Source: Deltaproteobacteria bacterium
GTDB lineage: Bacteria > Myxococcota > Polyangia > Haliangiales > Haliangiaceae
Direction of reading: 5' to 3'
Length of the DNA: 47,402 nt
Assembly (NCBI GenBank): GCA_018262455.1
Contig: JAGSPR010000065.1
Span: forward strand, 1 to 47,402
This document shows, one piece after another, positions 40,141 through 47,402 of the stretch (positions are counted from its first letter, which is position 1; each line of letters starts with the position of its first letter). The notes under the pieces were generated by a model. It did no database searches and was not told the origin of the DNA. It was given only the letters and a program-made list of their open reading frames with translations. The translations under genes were made by a program, and so were the position numbers.

Positions 40141-40773
40141 CTAGACGCCCGGGCGTCGTCGCACCGCAGGCGCACGCGAGGGCTCGGCCCAGAATGGATG
40201 GTAGTTGTTCGTACCGATCCGGCGGGCGTCGTGGGTGAACGTCCAGTACGTGTTCTGCGGGCGCGAGTCCATGTGGATGAACTCCTCGTGCGGATACCAG
40301 CCGACGCCGACGGAGGTGTAGGTCCGGAACAGATAATCGCGGATCTCCGGCAGCGCCACGCCGCGGATCCGGAAGTCGATCGCGCGCGCATCACGATGAG
40401 GCGAGGTGAGCGACTCGCCGGGCTGCACCCGAAACCCCGAGACCAGCACGATCGGCTTGCCGTAGCGCTCCGCCAGATCGGCGAGCATCGCGAGGGTGTG
40501 GCTCGAGATCGCGTGCTCGCGGTCGGTGCGGCACCGGAACACGTGCGCGACCTGCGCCGTCGTGGCGGCATCGGCAGCGCCATCTCGCTCGAGCACGAAG
40601 CGGGACGACACGTTGCGGTTCTCGTCGAAGATGTCGACCTCCACCGGCGAGGCCACGTGGGCCTCGAGCGCGAGTGCGAGCGCGGCGCCCGGGATGGGCA
40701 TCGGGCTCGCGGCCGCCATCCAGCCAGCCATCGTGGTGGTCGCGAGCTTGAGGTGAAAGATCGATGCGAGCAT
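40141..40773 (-). CDS. Peptidase M15A/DUF882-like protein
   Basis: 210 aa. The C-terminal half is the YcbK/DUF882 fold of the M15A D-Ala-D-Ala carboxypeptidase group: VLVSGFRVQPGESLTSPHRDARAIDFRI carries the SxHxxxxAxD zinc motif, and GVGWYPHEEFIHMDS the second His-x-Asp. It probably trims peptidoglycan cross-links in the periplasm. The N-terminal 40 residues (KLATTTMAGWMAAASPMPIPGAALALAL) are a weak export signal. The start is uncertain: ATG 40773 or ATG 40731; no clear -10 or Shine-Dalgarno. Confidence 0.82.
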   Translation of the reverse strand: MLASIFHLKLATTTMAGWMAAASPMPIPGAALALALEAHVASPVEVDIFDENRNVSSRFVLERDGAADAATTAQVAHVFRCRTDREHAISSHTLAMLADLAERYGKPIVLVSGFRVQPGESLTSPHRDARAIDFRIRGVALPEIRDYLFRTYTSVGVGWYPHEEFIHMDSRPQNTYWTFTHDARRIGTNNYHPFWAEPSRAPAVRRRPGV

Positions 40774-40897
40774 CTCGGGCAACGAGCGTCGGCTGTGCGG
40801 CCGCCTCGCACAACCCAAATGATCGGCTGCGATTTCAGTCGGTTCGCTCGGATCGAGTTGGCGTGGCTGTTGCTTTGTGATGGCCGCGGCCCCGCGG

Positions 40898-40903
40898 TAC
40901 GTT
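40898..40903 (+). promoter_or_regulatory. -10 candidate TACGTT for the acyl-CoA dehydrogenase
   Basis: TACGTT ends eight bases before ATG 40912, leaving at most a one- to three-base leader. Confidence 0.45.
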
Positions 40904-40911
40904 CCCCGACG

Positions 40912-42072
40912 ATGCGTTTCACCGAAGAACACCAGCAGCTGCGTCGGACCGTTCGCGACTTCGTCGAAAAGGAGCTCAACCCTCACATCGATGAGTGGGA
41001 GCGCGCTGGCGCGTTCCCGGCCCACGAGGTGTTCAAGAAGGCCGGACGGCTCGGGCTGCTCGGCGTCAACAAGCCCGAGGCCTACGGCGGCATGGGCCTC
41101 GATTACTCGTACCAGATGTGCGTCAGCGAGGAGCTCGGCACCTGCCGCGCTGGCGGCGTGCCGATGGCGCTCGGCGTCCAGACCGACATGGCCACCCCCG
41201 CGCTCGCGCGGTGGGGCAGCGACGAGCTGCGCCGCGAGTTCCTCGCGCCCGCGATCACCGGCGAATTCGTCACCTCGATCGCGGTGAGCGAGACGTCGGG
41301 CGGGTCGGATGTCGCCGCGCTCAAGACGACCGCCCGCAAGGACGGCAGCGACTACGTGATCAACGGCTCCAAGATGTGGATCACGAACGCGGCCCAGGCG
41401 GACTGGATGTGTCTGCTCGTCAACACCGGGGACGGGCCGGTGCACAAGAACAAGACGATGGTCGTCGTCCCCACGAAGCTGCGCGGCGTGCAGATCGGGC
41501 CGAAGATCGACAAGCTCGGCATGCGCTCGTCGGACACCTGCCCGGTGTTCTTCGAGGATGTCCGGGTCCCGCAGCGCCACCGGATCGGCGAGGAGGGGAT
41601 GGGCTTCATGATGCAGATGCTCCAGTTCCAGGAGGAGCGGCTGTGCGCCGGGTCCGGCGCGCTGCGCGGCATGGAGAAGCTGATCGACGCCACGATCGAG
41701 TACTGCAAGGAGCGCCAGACCTTCGGCCAGCCGTTGATCGCCAACCAGGTGATCCACTTCCGGTTCGCCGAGCTCAAGACCGAGGTCGAGGCGCTGCGCT
41801 CGCTCGTCTATCGCGCCGTCGAGGATTACGTCTCGGGAACCGATGCCACGATGCTGGCGTCGATGGCCAAGCTCAAGGCCGGACGGCTCTCGCGCGAGGT
41901 GTCCGATGCGTGCTTGCAGTACTGGGGCGGCATGGGCTTCACCTGGGACAATGTGGCCGCGCGGTCGTTTCGCGACACGCGCCTGCTCTCGATCGGCGGC
42001 GGCGCCGACGAGATCATGCTCGGGATCATCTGCAAGCTGATGGGCATCCTGCCAGGCAAGAAGAAGTCGTAG
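40912..42072 (+). CDS. Acyl-CoA dehydrogenase
   Basis: 386 aa cytoplasmic flavoenzyme that makes the alpha-beta double bond in acyl-CoA during beta-oxidation or branched-chain catabolism. Motifs are KAGRLGLLGVNKPEAYGGMGLDY, FVTSIAVSETSGGSDVAALKTTA, INGSKMWITNAAQADW, QERLCAGSGALRGME, RQTFGQPLIANQVIHF and CLQYWGGMGFTWDNVAARSFRDTRLLSIGGGADEIML, ending MGILPGKKKS. Length and end match long- and isovaleryl-type members; substrate chain length is unknown. It is followed by a long hairpin 18 bp after the stop. Confidence 0.95.
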   Translation: MRFTEEHQQLRRTVRDFVEKELNPHIDEWERAGAFPAHEVFKKAGRLGLLGVNKPEAYGGMGLDYSYQMCVSEELGTCRAGGVPMALGVQTDMATPALARWGSDELRREFLAPAITGEFVTSIAVSETSGGSDVAALKTTARKDGSDYVINGSKMWITNAAQADWMCLLVNTGDGPVHKNKTMVVVPTKLRGVQIGPKIDKLGMRSSDTCPVFFEDVRVPQRHRIGEEGMGFMMQMLQFQEERLCAGSGALRGMEKLIDATIEYCKERQTFGQPLIANQVIHFRFAELKTEVEALRSLVYRAVEDYVSGTDATMLASMAKLKAGRLSREVSDACLQYWGGMGFTWDNVAARSFRDTRLLSIGGGADEIMLGIICKLMGILPGKKKS

Positions 42073-42087
42073 CCGGCCGAGCTGGAG

Positions 42088-42093
42088 TACGAT
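42088..42093 (+). promoter_or_regulatory. -10 candidate TACGAT for the BamA-like gene
   Basis: TACGAT ends eight bases before the TTG at 42102. Its last four bases belong to the left arm of the perfect inverted repeat. Confidence 0.45.
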
Positions 42094-42120
42094 CCCGGGA
42101 GTTGCGGGCTCCCGGGATCG
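42090..42120. promoter_or_regulatory. Perfect 12-bp inverted repeat around the start codon
   Basis: CGATCCCGGGAG (42090-42101) and CTCCCGGGATCG (42109-42120) are exact reverse complements, with the loop TTGCGGG starting at the presumed TTG start. It overlaps the -10. It could be an operator, an RNA switch, or a terminator of the upstream acyl-CoA dehydrogenase, although no T-run follows. Confidence 0.6.
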
Positions 42121-43451
42121 CCATCGTCATCGCCCTGGCGACCACGGCGGCACACGCCGATACGCTGGGCACCGCGGTCCGCACCGCCACGCTGGACCCA
42201 GCCCGCCGTGTCGTCGGCTTCGTGGTGCGCGGCAAGTCCAAGCTGCGGCCCCGAACGCTCCGCTACCTCGCCCACGTCGACGAGGGCGACTACCTCCGAA
42301 CCTCCGATCTCAAGCGGATCAAGCAGGCGCTGATCTCGAGCGAGCTGTTCGAGCAGGTCTCGGTCTCGCTCGAGCCGGACGAGGACGAGGACGGCGTGGA
42401 TCTCGTCGCGACCCTCGACGACAAGCACTCGTGGATCGTGGCCCCGACCATCTACGTGCTCCCCGGCAAGCTCGCGCTCGGGGTCGGATACGCCGAGAAC
42501 AACCTGCGCGGCCTCAACCAGAAGCTGCTGCTGTATGGCCAGGTCGGCACGCGCGACACGCTGCTGTTCGGAGCCTTCCTCGATCAAAGCGTGCGTGGCA
42601 CCAAGCTGACGTTTCGCGCGGACATGTACACGTCGAGTCGCGTCACCGACGAGTACGCGAACCCCACCACCGACGCGACCTCGACCGAGATCCTGCGCAC
42701 GAGCACGATCACGTACCTCGGTGGTGGCGTGCTGGTCGGCTGGAACTTCGCCTGGTGGGCGATCGGTGACCTCCGGCTGCGCGGGGCCCACGTCAGCTTC
42801 CGCGAGGCGCACGCACCGGATGACACCGCGCTCCCAAACCCGTCTATCGATGGCTACGACGTCACCGCCCAGGCTCGGCTGACGTTCGATGCGCGCGGGC
42901 ATTACTTCGGCGTGACCTGGGGTCCGTACCTCCAGCTGTTCGCCGAGACGAGCATCCCCGGGCTCGATGATTTCGACTACTCCACCGCGCTGCTGCGCGC
43001 TTACTACAGCTGGCGGCTGTTCGGCGACCATCAACTCGAGCTGCGGACGCTGTTCACCATCGGCCGGCACGTCCCGATGCATGAGGAGACCACGAACGGC
43101 GGGGTCGTCGATCTCCGCGGCTATGCCACCGATCAGTTTCGGGGTGACACGCGCACGGTGGTCCGCACCGAGTACTCGCTGCCGATCGCGAGGTCGAAGT
43201 TGTTCGCGTTCCGGGCGATCGGATTCTTCGACTCCGGATACGTCGGCTACCAGTTTCGAGCACCCGATGGCCGGCGCAACTACCTCCCCAACCAGCACGA
43301 CAACGCCGGCTGGTTCCGCAACGATGTCGGCCTCGGCCTGCGCGTCTACGTGAAGGCCATCGTGCTGCCCCTGCTCGGGCTCGACGTCGCGTACGGCATC
43401 GAGGGGCACAGCCCCGCGGTGTACTTCGAGGTCGGATTGACAGACTTCTGA
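42102..43451 (+). CDS. BamA/TamA-like outer-membrane protein
   Basis: 449 aa. A signal-peptide-like start (GIAIVIALATTAAHA) is followed by a POTRA-type segment (VVGFVVRGKSKLRPRTLRYLAHVDEGDYL, then IKQALISSELFEQVSVSLEPDE) and a C-terminal Omp85-like beta-barrel with GVGYAENNLRGLNQKLLLYGQVGT, FDARGHYFGVTWGPYLQLF and a final GHSPAVYFEVGLTDF ending in Phe. With one POTRA it is smaller than BamA and may be a dedicated exporter or assembly factor. The start is TTG 42102, based on -10 distance; no ATG or GTG fits. It follows the acyl-CoA dehydrogenase by 29 bp. Confidence 0.8.
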   Translation: MRAPGIAIVIALATTAAHADTLGTAVRTATLDPARRVVGFVVRGKSKLRPRTLRYLAHVDEGDYLRTSDLKRIKQALISSELFEQVSVSLEPDEDEDGVDLVATLDDKHSWIVAPTIYVLPGKLALGVGYAENNLRGLNQKLLLYGQVGTRDTLLFGAFLDQSVRGTKLTFRADMYTSSRVTDEYANPTTDATSTEILRTSTITYLGGGVLVGWNFAWWAIGDLRLRGAHVSFREAHAPDDTALPNPSIDGYDVTAQARLTFDARGHYFGVTWGPYLQLFAETSIPGLDDFDYSTALLRAYYSWRLFGDHQLELRTLFTIGRHVPMHEETTNGGVVDLRGYATDQFRGDTRTVVRTEYSLPIARSKLFAFRAIGFFDSGYVGYQFRAPDGRRNYLPNQHDNAGWFRNDVGLGLRVYVKAIVLPLLGLDVAYGIEGHSPAVYFEVGLTDF

Positions 43452-43469
43452 CGGGCGAAGATTTGTTGC

Positions 43470-43497
43470 GCCCGGGACCCCTGCGCATTGCCCGGGC
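43470..43497 (+). terminator. Weak hairpin after the BamA-like gene
   Basis: GCCCGGG (43470-43476) pairs with CCCGGGC (43491-43497) around a 14-nt loop. There is no T-run, so termination is only a possibility. Confidence 0.3.
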
Positions 43498-43541
43498 CGG
43501 ATCTCCGATCTATCGTAGAGCTGGATGCAAGCGGAGGATGC

Positions 43542-43730
43542 GTGAGCACCACGACCGAGGCTACGAAGCAGGGGCTTCTCGACGAACTGACCGCCGAACA
43601 TCGCCGGCTCGATGAGCGCCTGCAGCTCCTCGAGAAACGGCGCGCGTTGACTCCTTCGGAGCAGGAGGAGATCACGACCATCAAGAAGCAGAAGCTGCTC
43701 ACCAAGGATCGAATCGCGCGGTTGTCTTGA
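43542..43730 (+). CDS. YdcH/DUF465-like small protein
   Basis: 62 aa, helical and highly charged: LLDELTAEHRRLDERLQLLEKRRALTPSEQEEITTIKKQKLLTKDRIARL. The heptad pattern forms a two-helix hairpin or coiled coil with a TPSE turn, as in DUF465 (YdcH) proteins of unknown role. GGAGG four bases before the GTG at 43542 is a close but usable ribosome site. It is followed after 29 bp by the 160-aa gene. Confidence 0.75.
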   Translation: MSTTTEATKQGLLDELTAEHRRLDERLQLLEKRRALTPSEQEEITTIKKQKLLTKDRIARLS

Positions 43731-43759
43731 ACGCGGCCTGTTGAGCCAGGCATGCTCGG

Positions 43760-44242
43760 GTGACCGTCATGGAGTTCACGCCCGAGCAACTCGAACGGAT
43801 GCGAACGATCGGGCTCAGGCTCGATCGCGCGGGCACGTTCTGGCATGAGGGCGCCTCCGTCAGTCACCCCCGGCTTCGCCAGGCGTTGTTGCGCTGGCTC
43901 GACGTCCGAGACGATGGCCGCGACATCGTGCGGCTCGATGACAAGCGCCATGCGTACGTCGACGTCGAGGACGCCCACTTGCGCGCGCGATCGGCGCACT
44001 GGGAAGGCGAGCGCTGCCTCGTCCTGTGGGACGACGACCAGGAGGCAGAGCTCGACTACGCGTCGCTGCGACAGGCAGCCGATCACGCGTTCTACGCCAC
44101 GGTGCGGGGTCGCCTCCGCGGACGCATCGCCGGACCGGCGTACCACGCGGTGGCCGAGCGCGTCGTCGACGTCAACGCCGATGGCTCGCAGTTCGCGCTC
44201 GCCGCCGCCGGCCGTCAGTGGCCGATCGCGGAGGCCGGCTGA
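43760..44242 (+). CDS. Unknown protein, 160 aa, DUF1285-like pattern
   Basis: The N-terminal stretch [60 protein letters not shown] loosely follows the DUF1285 arrangement (Trp-His-Glu-Gly, a helix, then YV.VEDA), but the rest does not clearly match, so the call is tentative. It has no signal peptide and is acidic overall. Starts are GTG 43760 or ATG 43769. CATGCT lies three bases before the GTG. It is read in the same direction as the kinase gene downstream. Confidence 0.55.
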   Translation: MTVMEFTPEQLERMRTIGLRLDRAGTFWHEGASVSHPRLRQALLRWLDVRDDGRDIVRLDDKRHAYVDVEDAHLRARSAHWEGERCLVLWDDDQEAELDYASLRQAADHAFYATVRGRLRGRIAGPAYHAVAERVVDVNADGSQFALAAAGRQWPIAEAG

Positions 44243-44329
44243 TCCTGCGAGGATGGCGCACGCCGCTGATCCCTGGTGACGACGGGGCCCCGGTGCTAAT
44301 CACAGGGCACGACGCAGGAGGGGATGTTC

Positions 44330-45730
44330 GTGGAGCACCGACCGAGCATGAGCCTGAGAGCCATCCTGATGGCGACCACCGTGCTGGTCGTCGTGCTGGC
44401 GGCGGCGCTGTCCGCCACCCTGGTGCTCGAGACCCGGGCGCTCGAGCGCTCGGTCACCAACATCGCCGACACCGTCGAGAGCGTCCGACTCGCCGAGGAG
44501 GCCGAGGTCGATCTCCTGCTGCGCGAACGCACGGACGACCTCGTGGTGAAGCGAGATCTCGAGACCCAGCTCCGCGGCTCGCTCGTCACGGCGCGCAAGT
44601 ACGTGACGAGCGCCGAGGAAGCCATCGCGCTGCGCGAAGCCGAAGCGTTCGTCGACGCCCATCTTCGCAGCACCCAGCACGGCACGGCTGCCCGCGACGC
44701 GAGCGAGCAACTTGCGTACTCCGCGCTCGAACGGCTGGTCGACGTCAACGTCGCACGCGCCAAGCGCGCGGAGGACGAAGCGCACTCGGTGGATCGGCTC
44801 GCGAGCGCGCTCGGGATCGGGCTCGGCGTGGCCTTGCTGGTGGTCGCGGCCGCGCTGATCGGCTGGCTGCGCAAGCGCGCCTTCGAGCCGCTGTTCGTGC
44901 TGGCCTCCGCGATGGAGCGGTTCGGGCGCGGCGACCGCGAGGTCCGGGCGAGCGAGCGAGGCCCGGCCGAGCTGTCCGACATGAGCCGGCGCTTCAACGA
45001 GATGGCGACCGCGCTGTCCTCGCAGCGTCAGGCGCAGATCACGTTCCTCGGCGGGATCGCGCACGATCTCAGGAACCCGCTGTCCGCGCTCCGGCTCGCG
45101 GTCGACCTGGTCGATCCGGACGAACCGCTGCCTCCTGAACCTCGCGTACGTCACACGTTCGAGCTGGTCCGACGCCAGATCGGACGGCTCGAGCGCATGG
45201 TCGGGGACTTCCTCGACATGGCGAAGATCGAGGCGGGGCAACTCCAGCTCGAGCTCTCGCCGCAGGATGGCCGCGCCCTGGTGGGCCAGGTCGTGGACCT
45301 ACTCGATGGCGCAGCAGGCCACCAGCTCGACGTCGAGCTGCCGGATCACCCCGTGTTCATTCGCTGCGATAGCCTGCGGATCGAGCAGGCGCTCACCAAC
45401 CTCGTTGGCAACGCGATCAAGTACTCGCCCGCGGGGACCGCGGTGAAGATCTCGCTCGCCGAGCGCGGCGAGGAGGTGATCCTCCAGGTGACCGACCAGG
45501 GGATCGGGATCGCGCGCGACGACCTCCAACGGATCTTCGAGCCGTTCCGCCGCGGCGCCGCGAAGGACACGGTCTCCGGCGTCGGGCTCGGGCTGTTCAA
45601 CGCACGCAAGATCATCGAGGCCCATCACGGCCGGATCGAGGTCGAGAGCGCGATCTCACGGGGATCGACGTTCCGGATCTGCTTGCCCGCGCTACGCGAG
45701 GATCCGGCCGCGCCTGCGGCTGCGACGTGA
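44330..45730 (+). CDS. Membrane sensor histidine kinase, orphan
   Basis: 466 aa. Two transmembrane helices (MATTVLVVVLAAALSATLVL and LGIGLGVALLVVAAALIGWL) flank a periplasmic helical sensor of about 130 residues. A HAMP-like linker with FEPLFVLASAMERFGRGD follows, then a dimerisation helix with phosphoacceptor His245 in IAHDLRNPLSAL, and a GHKL ATPase with NLVGNAIKYSPAG, VTDQGIGIARDDL and SGVGLGLFNARKII. No response regulator is adjacent. AGGAGGGG eight bases before the GTG at 44330 supports that start; an ATG at 44324 is less likely. TAATCA at 44297, preceded by TGC, could be its -10. Confidence 0.9.
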   Translation: MEHRPSMSLRAILMATTVLVVVLAAALSATLVLETRALERSVTNIADTVESVRLAEEAEVDLLLRERTDDLVVKRDLETQLRGSLVTARKYVTSAEEAIALREAEAFVDAHLRSTQHGTAARDASEQLAYSALERLVDVNVARAKRAEDEAHSVDRLASALGIGLGVALLVVAAALIGWLRKRAFEPLFVLASAMERFGRGDREVRASERGPAELSDMSRRFNEMATALSSQRQAQITFLGGIAHDLRNPLSALRLAVDLVDPDEPLPPEPRVRHTFELVRRQIGRLERMVGDFLDMAKIEAGQLQLELSPQDGRALVGQVVDLLDGAAGHQLDVELPDHPVFIRCDSLRIEQALTNLVGNAIKYSPAGTAVKISLAERGEEVILQVTDQGIGIARDDLQRIFEPFRRGAAKDTVSGVGLGLFNARKIIEAHHGRIEVESAISRGSTFRICLPALREDPAAPAAAT

Positions 45731-45822
45731 TCGCAGCGCTCGATGTCCGGAAAGGGGGGTACCCCTCCGATGCCCGACCTGTGCGGTTGATGGGTCCGGA
45801 CTCGGCGTGTCAGCATGACCGG

Positions 45823-47402
45823 GTGTCGAGGTTGGTCACGGTGTCGAGGCCACGACTCGTCTCAGGGACCCAGATCGACGGACGGTACATCATCATCCGC
45901 GCGATCGGCTCGGGGGCGATGGGGACCGTCTACCTGGCACAGCATTCACTGATCGGTCGCCGGGTCGCGATCAAGTTTCTCCACCCCTACCTGTCGGACA
46001 ACCCAGGGGTGGTCGACCTGTTCATGCGCGAGGCCCGAGCCGCCGGAACGCTCGGGCACCCGAACATCGTCGAATCGACCGACATGGGCCTCGGAGACGA
46101 TCACGGACCCTACATCGTGCTCGAGTATCTCGAGGGGAGTTTGCTCACCGACGAGATCCACAAGACTCGTCAGTTCTCCCCTCACCGCGTGGTCCGGATC
46201 GCGGAGCAGATCGCGGCAGCGCTCGAGGTCGCGCACGCAAGTCGCATCCTTCACCGCGACCTCAAGTCCGACAACGTCTTCCTGATCGAACGCGACGGGA
46301 TCTCCGATCACGTCAAGGTCCTCGATTTCGGAATCTCCAAGCTGATGACGAAGGACCTGTGCGACGCCACGGGCGGGCGCACCATGGGGACCCCCGAGTA
46401 CATGTCACCCGAGCAGATCAAGACACCCGATCAAGTCGACGAGCGCATGGATGTCTACGCGCTCGGCGTGACCATGTATCAGATGCTGACCGGCGCAACT
46501 CCGTTTCATATCGCCGGCAAGGTTGGAGTGTCGCGATCATTCTACGGCGGCGAGACGAGCTCGACGCCGTTTCACGTCGACGGCAAGACCACGGTGGTGG
46601 AAGCGATCGATTCCAGCGAGATGACCGATCTGCTGAGACGGATTGTTCACGAACCGGTCCGCCCCCTCGGCCCCTCGGATGCCCCGGCGCCACTCGCAGC
46701 GCTCGTCATGTCGATGCTCGAGAAGTCCCCCGACGATCGCCCCAGGACCATGATCGAGGTGATCAACAGGCTCGAACAGTTGAAGCCAGAGATCGGGGTC
46801 CCCGAGGACGCGCCGATCCCGGTCCGGGCATCGACGTCCAAGATCATCCTGGCTCGAGCCGGTTCCGTTGGTGATGGGGATCACAGAGCGCCCGAACGCC
46901 CGCCTCCCGATCGCTGGCGTGGTTGGAGGTTCGTGGGTGTCGGGGCGCTGCTGTTGATTGGAATCGGGGTGGCGGCAGTGGTGCGCTCGAATGAGCCTGC
47001 ACCGAGCGCTCCGGATCAGGCACCCGCGCCCCTGGCAGCGCTCCCTGCACCATCGGCACCACCCGCCCCGAGCACGCTCGCAGTGCCGCGATCGCCAGGC
47101 CCGGCCGAGGTCATCATCGTGAACCCGGGCGACGCGGCCGTGGGGGAGTCGAAACCACTCGCCGGCGCCGAGCCCAAGGTCATCGCCAAGGCCGACTCGC
47201 GTCCAGCAACGCGGATCGGCAAGCCGGTCGAACCGGGCAGCGATCCCAAGCTCGACCCGCAGAGCTCCAATCGTGCCCCCGAGCAGGCCACGCCCCCGGA
47301 CGCGGCGATCGATCCGCACTCCCCCGATCCCGAAGTCGTCCGGCGACCGGACCCTCCGCCCGTCGAGACCCGGCCGGTCGTTCCGCCAAACGCGGGCGTC
47401 GT
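45823..47402 (+). CDS. Transmembrane Ser/Thr protein kinase, cut by the right edge
   Basis: About 526 aa visible and the frame is still open at the right edge. Kinase domain near residues 13-320: IRAIGSGAMGTVYLA, VAIKFLHPYL, catalytic LHRDLKSDN, LDFGISK, GTPEYMSPEQIK. Unlike the kinase at 23.5 kb, this one keeps the catalytic Lys. The C-lobe carries an extra stretch with TPFHIAGK and TPFHVDGK 22 residues apart, a short internal duplication. One helix (FVGVGALLLIGIGVAAVV) precedes a Pro/Ala-rich extracytoplasmic tail. GTG 45823 is preferred over GTG 45841 because CAGCAT, preceded by TGT, is six bases upstream. The codon use matches the rest of the window. Confidence 0.85.
   Translation, partial: MSRLVTVSRPRLVSGTQIDGRYIIIRAIGSGAMGTVYLAQHSLIGRRVAIKFLHPYLSDNPGVVDLFMREARAAGTLGHPNIVESTDMGLGDDHGPYIVLEYLEGSLLTDEIHKTRQFSPHRVVRIAEQIAAALEVAHASRILHRDLKSDNVFLIERDGISDHVKVLDFGISKLMTKDLCDATGGRTMGTPEYMSPEQIKTPDQVDERMDVYALGVTMYQMLTGATPFHIAGKVGVSRSFYGGETSSTPFHVDGKTTVVEAIDSSEMTDLLRRIVHEPVRPLGPSDAPAPLAALVMSMLEKSPDDRPRTMIEVINRLEQLKPEIGVPEDAPIPVRASTSKIILARAGSVGDGDHRAPERPPPDRWRGWRFVGVGALLLIGIGVAAVVRSNEPAPSAPDQAPAPLAALPAPSAPPAPSTLAVPRSPGPAEVIIVNPGDAAVGESKPLAGAEPKVIAKADSRPATRIGKPVEPGSDPKLDPQSSNRAPEQATPPDAAIDPHSPDPEVVRRPDPPPVETRPVVPPNAGV

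Noticed and set aside
45752..45768. GGGGGGTACCCC hairpin as terminator of the histidine kinase gene
   Set aside because: The stem is only about five base pairs and no T-run follows, so the evidence is too weak to list.

Overview
This is a 47.4 kb stretch of very GC-rich bacterial chromosome, gene-dense on both strands, with no phage, plasmid or insertion-sequence genes. The gene content points to a myxobacterium-like member of Myxococcota. The evidence is two transmembrane Ser/Thr protein kinases (one with the HRDVSP-type catalytic loop and a PEGA-like tail), many short lipoproteins whose lipobox is followed by Asp/Ala/Pro-rich linkers, a SWIM-SNF2 helicase, and a type-B succinate dehydrogenase. 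The species is not identifiable from the sequence alone.

Layout. 1-9.4 kb: a lipoprotein cut by the left edge, an Old Yellow Enzyme-family oxidoreductase, an MgtC/DUF4010 membrane protein, a Bcp peroxiredoxin, an SDR whose catalytic Lys is Gln, the pntA-pntB proton-translocating transhydrogenase, an unknown protein, and aat. 9.6-13.0 kb: sdhC-sdhA-sdhB with 1-nt overlaps. 13.0-18.5 kb (minus strand): a glycogen-debranching-type glucosidase overlapping a GT4 glycosyltransferase, a lipoprotein and a CobW-family GTPase. 18.5-23.3 kb: two tandem PaaK/CapK-like adenylating enzymes, one wrecked by a 127-nt deletion, a divergent His-rich protein of unknown function, and a fatty-acid desaturase. 23.5-28.3 kb: a Ser/Thr kinase coupled to a LysE-type exporter, a LamG-like lipoprotein pseudogene, a site-2 protease with a CBS-like tail, and a small unknown protein. 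28.7-32.5 kb: the SWIM-SNF2 ATPase, a small unknown protein and a parvulin-type lipoprotein. 32.6-34.7 kb (minus): four consecutive small envelope proteins rich in Cys or His. 34.9-39.1 kb: a sugar/choline-type nucleotidyltransferase, two secreted lipoproteins, a DUF1415 protein and a putative outer-membrane protein. 39.2-47.4 kb: GluQ-RS, an M15/DUF882 peptidase-like protein, an acyl-CoA dehydrogenase, a BamA/TamA-like barrel, a YdcH-like small protein, an unknown protein, a histidine kinase and a second Ser/Thr kinase that runs off the right edge.

The most striking signal is not a gene. At least nine genes have a TANNNT hexamer ending exactly six bases before the start codon, with no Shine-Dalgarno, and several others have near matches. 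This is the geometry of leaderless transcripts, and it was used here to choose starts. Other unexplained structure includes a 27-bp intergenic repeat present four times, a large hairpin of inverted GTAAGC tandem repeats, a perfect 12-bp inverted repeat with the TTG start of an outer-membrane gene in its loop, and a nested hairpin between convergent genes at 32.6 kb.

Central functions are redox and energy metabolism (PntAB, Sdh, acyl-CoA dehydrogenase, OYE, Bcp), carbohydrate handling, envelope proteins and kinase signalling. Apart from the operons named, the genes are mostly singly transcribed and packed tightly, with several convergent pairs overlapping at their 3' ends.
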